Positions 1-11,200 of a stretch of 64,000 bases of DNA are shown here, one piece after another; the first letter of the stretch is position 1; each line of letters begins with the position of its first letter. Made by a program: the position numbers and the translations under genes. Origin of the DNA: Amblyomma americanum (Eukaryota > Arthropoda > Arachnida > Ixodida > Ixodidae). The DNA lies in NCBI RefSeq assembly GCF_052857255.1, contig NW_027526641.1:62001-126000 (forward strand). Direction: 5' to 3'. The notes under the pieces were generated by a model, which made no database searches, was not told the origin of the DNA, and saw nothing but the letters and a program-made list of their open reading frames with translations.

Positions 1-440
1 GCATCGATTTTACAAGTCGTCGAAGAGTAGAAGAGAGAAAGGTGTTAACTTTTTCTCTCAGAACTGCACGCAAACTTGTATTCCGGCTCAAAACAACAGG
101 ATACATCGTTTTAGATCGAAACTAGCAAGATTCACGAGCATCGATTTTACAAGTCGTCGAAGAGTAGACGAGAAAAAGGTGTAAATTTTTCTCTCAGAAC
201 TGCGCGAAAACTTGTATTCCAGCTGAAAACAACGGGATACATCGTTTTAGATCGAAACTAGCAAGATTCACAAGCATAGATTTTACAAGTCGTCGAAGAG
301 AATGAGAGAAAGGTGTAAACTTTTTCTCTCAGAACTGCGCAAAAATTTGTATTCCTGCTCAACACAACGGGATACATCGTTTTAGATCGAAACAAGCAAA
401 ATTCACGAGCATTGATTTTACAAGTCGTCGAAGAGTAGAC

Positions 441-467
441 GAGAGAAAGGTGTAAACTTTTTCTCTC
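441..467. other. Representative inverted repeat of the monomer
   Basis: GAGAGAAA (441-448) and TTTCTCTC (460-467) are perfect reverse complements separated by 11 bases. This 8-bp dyad recurs in most monomers. The GACGAGAAAAAGG variant re-forms an 8-bp stem by pairing GAGAAAAA with TTTTTCTC, while the CCATTACTCTC class loses the right arm. It is the strongest short dyad I found in the consensus. Short dyads able to extrude are known from several centromeric satellites; function here is untested. Confidence 0.7.
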
Positions 468-1564
468 AGAACTGCGCGACAACTTGTATTCCGGCTCAAA
501 ACAACGGGATACATCGTTTTAGACCGAAACTAGCAAGATTCACAAGCATTGATTTTACAAGTCGTCGAAGAGTAGACGAGAGAAAGGTTTAAACTTTTTC
601 ATCTCAGAACTGCGCGAAAACTTGTTTTCCGGCTCAAAACAACGGGATACATCGTTTTAGATCGAAACTAGCAAGATTAACGAGCAACGATTTTACAAGT
701 CGTCGAAGAGTAGACGAGAGAAAGGTGTAAACTTTTTCTCTCAGAACTGCGCTAAAACTTGTATTCCGGCTCAAAACAACGGGATACATCGTTTTAGACC
801 GAAACTAGCAAGATTCACAAGCATCGATTTTACAAGTCGTCGAAGAGTAGACGAGAGAAAGGTGTAAACTTTTTCTCTCAGAACTGCACGAAAACTTGTA
901 TTTTGGCTCAAAACAACTGGATACATCGTTTTAGATCGAAACTAGCAAGATTCACGAGCATCGATTTTACAAGTCGTCGAAGAGTAGACGAGAAAAAGGT
1001 GTAAATTTTTCTCTCAGAACGACGCGAAAACTTGTATTCCGGCTCAAAACAACGGGATACATCGTTTTAGATCGAAACAAGCAAGATTCACGAGCATCGA
1101 TTTTACAAGTCGTCGAAGAGTAGACGAGAGAAAGGTGTAAAATTTTCTCTAAGAACTGCGCGAAATCTTGTATTCCTGCCCAACACAACGGGATACATCG
1201 TTTTAGATCGAAACAAGCAAAATTCACGAGCATCGATTTTACAAGTCGTCGAAGAGTGGACGAGAGAAAGGTGTAAAGGTTTTCTCTCAGAACTGCGCGA
1301 AAACTTGTATTCCGGCTCAAAACAACGGGATACATCGTTTTAGATCGAAACTAGCAAGATTCACGAGCATCGATTTTACAAGTCGTCGAAGAGAACGAGA
1401 GAAAGGTGTAAACTTTTTCTCTCAGAACTGCACGAAAACTTGTATTCCGGCTCAAAACAACGGGATACATTGTTTAATATCAAAACAAGCAAAATTCACG
1501 AGCATCGATTTTACAAGTCGTCGAAGAGTAGACGAGAGAAAGGTGTAAACTTTTTTCTCTAAAA

Positions 1565-4500
1565 ACTGCGCGAAAACTTGTATTTCGGCTCAAAACAACG
1601 GGATACATCGTTTTAGACCGAAACTAGCAAGATTCACGAGCATCGATTTTACAAGTCGCCGAAGAGTAGACGAGAGAAAGGTGTAAACTTTTTCTCTCAG
1701 ATCTGCGCGAAAACTTGTATTCCGGCTCAAAACAACGGGATACATTGTTTTAGATCGAAACTAGCAAGATTAACGAGCATCGATTTTACAAGTCGTCGAA
1801 GAGTAGACGAGAGAAAGGTGTAAACTTTTTTCTCTAAAAACTGCGCGAAAACTTGTATTCCGGCTCAAAACAGCCGGATACATCGTTTTAGACCGAAACT
1901 AGCATGATTCACGAGCATCGATTTTACAAGTCACCGAAGAGTAGACGAGAGAAAGGTGTAAACTTTTTCACACAGGACTGCGTGAAAACTTGTATTCCGG
2001 CTCAAAACAACGAGATAGATCGTTTTAGATCGAAACTAGCAAGATTCACGAGCATCGATTTTACAAGTCGTCGAAGAGTAGACGAGAGAAAGGTGTAAAA
2101 GTTTCTCTCAGAACTGCGCGAAAACTTTTATTCCTGCTCAACACAATGGGATACATCGTTTTAGATCGAAACAAGCAAAATTCACGAGCATCGATTTTAC
2201 AAGTCGTCGAAGAGAAGACGAGAGAAAGGCGTAAACCATTGCTCTCAGAACTGCGCGAAAACTTGTATTCCGGCTCAAAACAACAGGATACATCGCTTTA
2301 GATTGAAACTAGCAAGATTCACGAGCATCGATTTTACAAGTCGTCGAAGAGTAGACGAGAGAAAGGTGTAAACTTTTTCTCTCAGATCTGCGCGAAAACT
2401 TGTTTTCCGGCTCAAAACCACGGGGTACATCGTTTTAGATCGAAACTAGCATGGTTAACGAGCAACGATTTTACAAGTCGTCGAAGAGTAGACGAGAGAA
2501 AGGTGTAAACCATTACTCTCAGAACTGCGCGAAAACTTGTATTCCGGCTCAAAACAACGGGATACATCGCTTTAGATCGAAACTAGCAAGATTCACGAGC
2601 ATCGATTTTACAAGTCGTCGAAGAGTAGACGAGAGAAAGGTGTAAACGTTTTCTCTCAGAACTGCGCGAAAACTTGTGTTCCGGCTCAAAACGACGGGAT
2701 ACATCGTTTTAGATCGAAACTAGCAAGATTCACGAGCATCGATTTTACAAGTCGTCGAAGAGTAGACGAGAGAAAGGTGTAAACATTTTCTCTCAGATCT
2801 GCGTGAAAACTTGTTTTCCGGCTCAAAACAACGGGATACATCGTTTTAGATCGAAACTAGCAAGGTTAACGAGCAACAATTTTACAAGTCGTCGAAGAGT
2901 AGACGAGAGAAAGGTGTAAAAGTTTCTCTAAGAACTGCGCGAAAACTTGTGTTCCTGCTCAACACAACGGGATACATCGTTTTAGATCGAAACAAGCAAA
3001 ATTCACGAGCATCGATTTTACAAGTCGTCGAAGAGTGGACGAGAGAAAGGTGTAAACTTTTTCTCTCAGAACTGCGCGAAAACTTGTATTTCGGCTCAAA
3101 ACAACGGGATACATCGTTTTAGACCGAAACTAGCAAGATTCACGAGCATCGATTTTACAAGTCGCCGAAGAGTAGACGAGAGAAAGGTGTAAACTTTTTC
3201 TCTCAGATCTGCGCGAAAACTTGTATTCCGGCTCAAAACAACGGGATACATTGTTTTAGATCGAAACTAGCAAGATTAACGAGCATCGATTTTACAAGTC
3301 GTCGAAGAGTAGACGAGAGAAAGGTGTAAACTTTTTTCTCTAAAAACTGCGCGAAAACTTGTATTCCGGCTCAAAACAGCCGGATACATCGTTTTAGACC
3401 GAAACTAGCATGATTCACGAGCATCGATTTTACAAGTCACCGAAGAGTAGACGAGAGAAAGGTGTAAACTTTTTCACACAGGACTGCGTGAAAACTTGTA
3501 TTCCGGCTCAAAACAACGAGATAGATCGTTTTAGATCGAAACTAGCAAGATTCACGAGCATCGATTTTACAAGTCGTCGAAGAGTAGACGAGAGAAAGGT
3601 GTAAAAGTTTCTCTCAGAACTGCGCGAAAACTTTTATTCCTGCTCAACACAATGGGATACATCGTTTTAGATCGAAACAAGCAAAATTCACGAGCATCGA
3701 TTTTACAAGTCGTCGAAGAGAAGACGAGAGAAAGGCGTAAACCATTACTCTCAGAACTGCGCGAAAACTTGTATTCCGGCTCAAAACAACAGGATACATC
3801 GCTTTAGATTGAAACTAGCAAGATTCACGAGCATCGATTTTACAAGTCGTCGAAGAGTAGACGAGAGAAAGGTGTAAACTTTTTCTCTCAGATCTGCGCG
3901 AAAACTTGTTTTCCGGCTCAAAACAACGGGGTACATCGTTTTAGATCGAAACTAGCATGGTTAACGAGCAACGATTTTACAAGTCGTCGAAGAGTAGACG
4001 AGAGAAAGGTGTAAACCATTACTCTCAGAACTGCGCGAAAACTTGTATTCCGGCTCAAAACAACGGGATACATCGCTTTAGATCGAAACTAGCAAGATTC
4101 ACGAGCATCGATTTTACAAGTCGTCGAAGAGTAGACGAGAGAAAGGTGTAAACGTTTTCTCTCAGAACTGCGCGAAAACTTGTGTTCCGGCTCAAAACGA
4201 CGGGATACATCGTTTTAGATCGAAACTAGCAAGATTCACGAGCATCGATTTTACAAGTCGTCGAAGAGTAGACGAGAGAAAGGTGTAAACATTTTCTCTC
4301 AGATCTGCGCGAAAACTTGTTTTCCGGCTCAAAACAACGGGATACATCGTTTTAGATCGAAACTAGCAAGGTTAACGAGCAACAATTTTACAAGTCGTCG
4401 AAGAGTAGACGAGAAAAAGGTGTAAAAGTTTCTCTAAGAACTGCGCGAAAACTTGTGTTCCTGCTCAACACAACGGGATACATCGTTTTAGATCGAAACA

Positions 4501-4595
4501 AGCAAAATTCACGAGCATCGATTTTACAAGTCGTCGAAGAGTGGACGAGAGAAAGGTGTAAACTTTTTCTCTCAGAACTGCGCGAAAACTTGTAA
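1565..4595 (+). repeat. Tandem pair of 1,506-bp HOR units (11-mers)
   Basis: Bases 1,565-3,070 recur at 3,071-4,576 with a constant offset of 1,506, which is 11 monomers less one base. Shared rare marks include CAGCCGGATAC (about 1,870 and 3,376), the CACACAGGACTGCGTG segment, the ATAGATCG change, and AGCATGGTTAACG at 2,448 and 3,954. The match starts at the TATTTCGG monomer and stops at about 3,090/4,595, where one copy has TATTTCGG and the other TAATCCGG. Only a few substitutions were seen between copies (for example CATTGCTCTC against CATTACTCTC, and AACCACGGGG against AACAACGGGG). Confidence 0.85.
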
Positions 4596-4651
4596 TCCGG
4601 CTCAAAACAACGGGATACATCGTTTTAGACCGATACTAGCAAGATTCACAA

Positions 4652-6017
4652 GCATCGATTTTACAAGTCGTCGAAGAGTAGAAGAGAGAAAGGTGTTAAC
4701 TTTTTCTCTCAGAACTGCACGCAAACTTGTATTCCGGCTCAAAACAACAGGATACATCGTTTTAGATCGAAACTAGCAAGATTCACGAGCATCGATTTTA
4801 CAAGTCGTCGAAGAGTAGACGAGAAAAAGGTGTAAATTTTTCTCTCAGAACTGCGCGAAAACTTGTATTCCAGCTGAAAACAACGGGATACATCGTTTTA
4901 GATCGAAACTAGCAAGATTCACAAGCATCGATTTTACAAGTCGTCGAAGAGAATGAGAGAAAGGTGTAAACTTGTTCTCTCAGAACTGCGCGAAAACTTT
5001 TATTCCTGCTCAACACAATGGGATACATCGTTTTAGATCGAAACAAGCAAAATTCACGAGCATCGATTTTACAAGTCGTCGAAGAGAAGACGAGAGAAAG
5101 GCGTAAACCATTACTCTCAGAACTGCGCGAAAACTTGTATTCCGGCTCAAAACAACAGGATACATCGCTTTAGATTGAAACTAGCAAGATTCACGAGCAT
5201 CGATTTTACAAGTCGTCGAAGAGTAGACGAGAGAAAGGTGTAAACTTTTTCTCTCAGATCTGCGCGAAAACTTGTTTTCCGGCTCAAAACAACGGGGTAC
5301 ATCGTTTTAGATCGAAACTAGCATGGTTAACGAGCAACGATTTTACAAGTCGTCGAAGAGTAGACGAGAGAAAGGTGTAAACCATTACTCTCAGAACTGC
5401 GCGAAAACTTGTATTCCGGCTCAAAACAACGGGATACATCGCTTTAGATCGAAACTAGCAAGATTCACGAGCATCGATTTTACAAGTCGTCGATGAGTAG
5501 ACGAGAGAAAGGTGTAAACGTTTTCTCTCAGAACTGCGCGAAAACTTGTGTTCCGGCTCAAAACGACGGGATACATCGTTTTAGATCGAAACTAGCAAGA
5601 TTCACGAGCATCGATTTTACAAGTCGTCGAAGAGTAGACGAGAGAAAGGTGTAAACATTTTCTCTCAGATCTGCGCGAAAACTTGTTTTCCGGCTCAAAA
5701 CAACGGGATACATCGTTTTAGATCGAAACTAGCAAGGTTAACGAGCAACAATTTTACAAGTCGTCGAAGAGTAGACGAGAGAAAGGTGTAAAAGTTTCTC
5801 TAAGAACTGCGCGAAAACTTGTGTTCCTGCTCAACACAACGGGATACATCGTTTTAGATCGAAACAAGCAAAATTCACGAGCATCGATTTTACAAGTCGT
5901 CGAGGAGTGGACGAGAGAAAGGTGTAAACTTTTTCTCTCAGAACTGCGCGAAAACTTGTAATCCGGCTCAAAACAACGGGATACATCATTTTAGACCGAT
6001 ACTAGCAAGATTCACAA
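4652..6017 (+). repeat. 1,366-bp HOR unit (10-mer) made of two older blocks
   Basis: Sequence at 4,652 restarts at 6,018, giving a 1,366-bp period. The first part (to about 4,960) copies the window start (offset 4,651). The rest copies 2,108-3,090 of the 1,506-bp HOR (offset about 2,872). The switch lies in a GAGAATGAG monomer where CTTGTTCTCTC runs into TTTTATTCCTGC. The unit is therefore a mosaic of two neighbouring HOR types, as expected from unequal exchange. One copy-specific change, CGATGAGTAG near 5,491, is not in the related blocks. Confidence 0.75.
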
Positions 6018-8240
6018 GCATCGATTTTACAAGTCGTCGAAGAGTAGAAGAGAGAAAGGTGTTAACTTTTTCTCTCAGAACTGCACGCAAACTTGTATTC
6101 CGGCTCAAAACAACAGGATACATCGTTTTAGATCGAAACTAGCAAGATTCACGAGCATCGATTTTACAAGTCGTCGAAGAGTAGACGAGAAAAAGGTGTA
6201 AATTTTTCTCTCAGAACTGCGCGAAAACTTGTATTCCAGCTGAAAACAACGGGATACATCGTTTTAGATCGAAACTAGCAAGATTCACAAGCATAGATTT
6301 TACAAGTCGTCGAAGAGAATGAGAGAAAGGTGTAAACTTTTTCTCTCAGAACTGCGCAAAAACTTGTATTCCTGCTCAACACAACGGGATACATCGTTTT
6401 AGATCGAAACAAGCAAAATTCACGAGCATTGATTTTACAAGTCGTCGAAGAGTAGACGAGAGAAAGGTGTAAACTTTTTCTCTCAGAACTGCGCGACAAC
6501 TTGTATTCCGGCTCAAAACAACGGGATACATCGTTTTAGACCGAAACTAGCAAGATTCACAAGCATTGATTTTACAAGTCGTCGAAGAGTAGACGAGAGA
6601 AAGGTTTAAACTTTTTCATCTCAGAACTGCGCGAAAACTTGTTTTCCGGCTCAAAACAACGGGATACATCGTTTTAGATCGAAACTAGCAAGATTAACGA
6701 GCAACGATTTTACAAGTCGTCGAAGAGTAGACGAGAGAAAGGTGGAAACTTTTTCTCTCAGAACTGCGCTAAAACTTGTATTCCGGCTCAAAACAACGGG
6801 ATACATCGTTTTAGACCGAAACTAGCAAGATTCACAAGCATCGATTTTACAAGTCGTCGAAGAGTAGACTAGAGAAAGGTGTAAACTTTTTCTCTCAGAA
6901 CTGCACGAAAACTTGTATTCCGGCTCAAAACAACTGGATACATCGTTTTAGATCGAAACTAGCAAGATTCACGAGCATCGATTTTACAAGTCGTCGAAGA
7001 GTAGACGTGAAAAAGGTGTAAATGTTTCTCTCAGAACGACGCGAAAACTTGTATTCCGGCTCAAAACAACGGGATACATCGTTTTAGATCGAAACAAGCA
7101 AGATTCACGTGCATCGATTTTACAAGTCGTCGAAGAGTAGACGAGAGAAAGGTGTAAAATTTTCTCTAAGAACTGCGCGAAATCTTGTATTCCTGCTCAA
7201 CACAACGGGATACATCGTTTTAGATCGAAACAAGCAAAATTCACGAGCATCGATTTTACAAGTCGTCGAAGAGTGGACGAGAGAAAGGCGTAAAGGTTTT
7301 CTCTCAGAACTGCGCGAAAACTTGTATTCCGGCTCAAAACAACGGGATACATCGTTTTAGATCGAAACTAGCAAGATTCACGAGCATCGATTTTACAAGT
7401 CGTCGAAGAGAACGAGAGAAAGGTGTAAACTTTTTCTCTCAGAACTGCACGAAAACTTGTATTCCGGCTCAAAACAACGGGATACATCGTTTTAGACCGA
7501 AACTAGCAAGATTCACGAGCATCGATTTTACAAGTCGCCGAAGAGTAGACAAGAGAAAGGTGTAAACTTTTTCTCACAGGTCTGCGCGAAAACTTGTATT
7601 CCGGCTCAAAACAACGAGATAGATCGTTTTAGATCGAAACTAGCAAGATTCACGAGCATCGATTTTACAAGTCGTCGAAGAGTAGACGAGAGAAAGGTGT
7701 AAAATTTTCTCTCAGAACTGAGCGAAAACTTGTATTCCGGCTCAAAACAACGGGATACATTGTTTTTGATCGAAACTAGAAAGATTCACGAGCATCGATT
7801 TTACAAGTCGTCGAAGAGAATGAGAGAAAGGTGTAAACTTTTTGTCTCAGAACTGCGCGAAAACTTGTATTCCTGCTCAACACAATGGGATACATCGTTT
7901 TAGATCGAAACAAGCAAAATTCACGAGCATCGATTTTAAAAGTCGTCGAAGAGTAGACGAGAGAAAGGTGTAAACCATTACTCTCAGAACTGCGCGAAAA
8001 CTTGTATTCCGGCTCAAAACAACGGAATACATCGCTTTAGATCGAAACTAGCAAGATTCACGAGCATCGAGTTTACAAGTCGTCGAAGAGTAGACGATAG
8101 AAAGGTGTAAACTTTTTCTCTAAGATCTGCGCGAAAACTTGTTTTCCGGCTCAAAACAACGGGATACATCGTTTTAGATCGAAACTAGCAAGGTTAACGA
8201 GCAACGATTTTACAAGTCGTCGAAGAGTAGACGAGAGAAA
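6018..8240 (+). repeat. 2.2-kb duplicated block, left copy (partner 15,029-17,250)
   Basis: This block matches the window start (1-1,470, offset 6,017) and again 15,029-17,250 (offset about 9,010). The copies share GTAGAAGAGAG with GTGTTAAC, the AGCATAGAT monomer, GACAAGAGAAAGG with CACAGGTCTGCG (7,549 and 16,561), the TGTTTTTGATC monomer and GACGATAGAAAGG (8,093 and about 17,106). Whole monomers differ between copies around the TGTTTAATAT monomer (present at 1,471 and 16,363, absent here), so the copies also changed by monomer loss. The match ends where one copy has TAAAAGTTTCTC and the other TAAAATTTTCTC. Confidence 0.75.
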
Positions 8241-11200
8241 GGTGTAAAAGTTTCTCTCAGAACTGCGCGAAAACTTGTATTCCGGCTCAAAACAACGGGA
8301 TACATTGTTTTAGATCGAAACTAGCAAGATTCACGAGCATCGATTTTACAAGTCGTCGAAGAGAATGAGAGAAAGGTGTAAACTTGTTCTCTCAGAACTG
8401 CGCGAAAACTTTTATTCCTGCTCAACACAATGGGATACATCGTTTTAGATCGAAACAAGCAAAATTTACGAGCATCGATTTTACAAGTCGTCGAAGAGAA
8501 GACGAGAGAAAGGCGTAAACCATTACTCTCAGAACTGCGCGAAAACTTGTATTCCGGCTCAAAACAACAGGATACATCGCTTTAGATTGAAACTAGCAAG
8601 ATTCACGAGCATCGATTTTACAAGTCGTCGAAGAGTAGACGAGAGAAAGGTGTAAACTTTTTCTCTCAGATCTGCGCGAAAACTTGTTTTCCGGCTCAAA
8701 ACAACGGGGTACATCGTTTTAGATCGAAACTAGCATGGTTAACGAGCAACGATTTTACAAGTCGTCGAAGAGTAGACGAGAGAAAGGTGTAAACCATTAC
8801 TCTCAGAACTGCGCGAAAACTTGTATTCCGGCTCAAAACAACGGGATACATCGCTTTAGATCGAAACTAGCAAGATTCACGAGCATCGATTTTACAAGTC
8901 GTCGAAGAGTAGACGAGAGAAAGGTATAAACTTTTTCTCTCAGAACTGCGCGAAAACTTGTGTTCCGGCTCAAAACGACGGGATACATCGCTTTAGATCG
9001 AAACTAGCAAGATTCACGAGCATCGATTTTACAAGTCGTCGAAGAGTAGACGAGAGAAAGGTGTAAACATTTTCTCTCAGATCTGCGCGAAAACTTGTTT
9101 TCCGGCTCAAAACAACGGGATACATCGTTTTAGATCGAAACTAGCAAGGTTAACGAGCAACAATTTTACAAGTCGTCGAAGAGTAGACGAGAGAAAGGTG
9201 TAAAATTTTCTCTAAGAACTGCGCGAGAACTTGTATTCCTGCTCAACACAACGGGATACATCGTTTCAGATCGAAACAAGCAAAATTCACGAGCATCGAT
9301 TTTACAAGTCGTCGAAGAGTGGACGAGAGAAAGGTGTAAACTTTTTCTCTCAGAACTGCGCGAAAACTTGTAATCCGGCTCAAAACAACGGGATACATCG
9401 TTTTAGACCGAAACTAGCAAGATTCACAAGCATCGATTTTACAAGTCGTCGAAGAGTAGAAGAGAGAAAGGTGTTAACTTTTTCTCTCAGAACTGCACGA
9501 AAACTTGTATTCCGGCTCAAAACAACAGGATACATCGTTTTAGATCGAAACTAGCAAGATTCACGAGCATCGATTTTACAAGTCGTCGAAGAGTAGACGA
9601 GAAAAAGGTGTAAATTTTTCTCTCAGAACTGCGCGAAAACTTGTATTCCGGCTCAAAACAACGGGATACATCGTTTTAGATCGAAACTAGCAAGATTCAC
9701 AAGCATAGATTTTACAAGTCGTCGAAGAGAATGAGAGAAAGGTGTAAACTTTTTCTCTCAGAACTGCGCAAAAACTTGTATTCCTGCTCAACACAACGGG
9801 ATACATCGTTTTAGATCGAAACAAGCAAAATTCACGAGCATTGATTTTACAAGTCGTCGAAGAGTAGACGAGAGAAAGGTGTAAACTTTTTCTCTCAGAA
9901 CTGCGCGAAAACTTGTATTCCTGCTCAACACAATGGGATACATCGTTTTAGATCGAAACAAGCAAAATTCACGAGCATCGATTTTAAAAGTCGTCGAAGA
10001 GTAGACGAGAGAAAGGTGTAAACCATTACTCTCAGAACTGCGCGAAAACTTGTATTCCGGCTCAAAACAACGGAATACATCGCTTTAGATCAAAACTAGC
10101 AAGATTCACGAGCATCGAGTTTACAAGTCGTCGAAGAGTAGACGATAGAAAGGTGTAAACTTTTTCTCTCAGATCTGCGCGAAAACTTGTTTTCCGGCTC
10201 AAAACAACGGGACACATCGTTTTAGATCGAAACTAGCATGGTTAACGAGCAACGATTTTACAAGTCGTCGAAGAGTAGACGAGAGAAAGGTGTAAACCAT
10301 TACTCTCAGAACTGCGCGAAAACTTGTATTCCGGCTCAAAACAACGGGATACATTGTTTTAGATCGAAACTAGCAAGATTCACGAGCATCGATTTTACAA
10401 GTCGTCGAAGAGAATGAGAGAAAGGTGTAAACTTGTTCTCTCAGAACTGCGCGAAAACTTTTATTCCTGCTCAACACAATGGGATACATCGTTTTAGATC
10501 GAAACAAGCAAAATTTACGAGCATCGATTTTACAAGTCGTCGAAGAGAAGACGAGAGAAAGGCGTAAACCATTACTCTCAGAACTGCGCGAAAACTTGTA
10601 TTCCGGCTCAAAACAACAGGATACATCGCTTTAGATTGAAACTAGCAAGATTCACGAGCATCGATTTTACAAGTCGTCGAAGAGTAGACGAGAGAAAGGT
10701 GTAAACTTTTTCTCTCAGATCTGCGCGAAAACTTGTTTTCCGGCTCAAAACAACGGGGTACATCGTTTTAGATCGAAACTAGCATGGTTAACGAGCAACG
10801 ATTTTACAAGTCGTCGAAGAGTAGACGAGAGAAAGGTGTAAACCATTACTCTCAGAACTGCGCGAAAACTTGTATTCCGGCTCAAAACAACGGGATACAT
10901 CGCTTTAGATCGAAACTAGCAAGATTCACGAGCATCGATTTTACAAGTCGTCGAAGAGTAGACGAGAGAAAGGTATAAACTTTTTCTCTCAGAACTGCGC
11001 GAAAACTTGTGTTCCGGCTCAAAACGACGGGATACATCGCTTTAGATCGAAACTAGCAAGATTCACGAGCATCGATTTTACAAGTCGTCGAAGAGTAGAC
11101 GAGAGAAAGGTGTAAACATTTTCTCTCAGATCTGCGCGAAAACTTGTTTTCCGGCTCAAAACAACGGGATACATCGTTTTAGATCGAAACTAGCAAGGTT

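Noticed and set aside
8930..8936. TATA-like promoter (GGTATAAAC, also about 10,973)
   Set aside because: It is a single-base change (GTGTAAAC to GTATAAAC) in a repeat monomer with no gene downstream.
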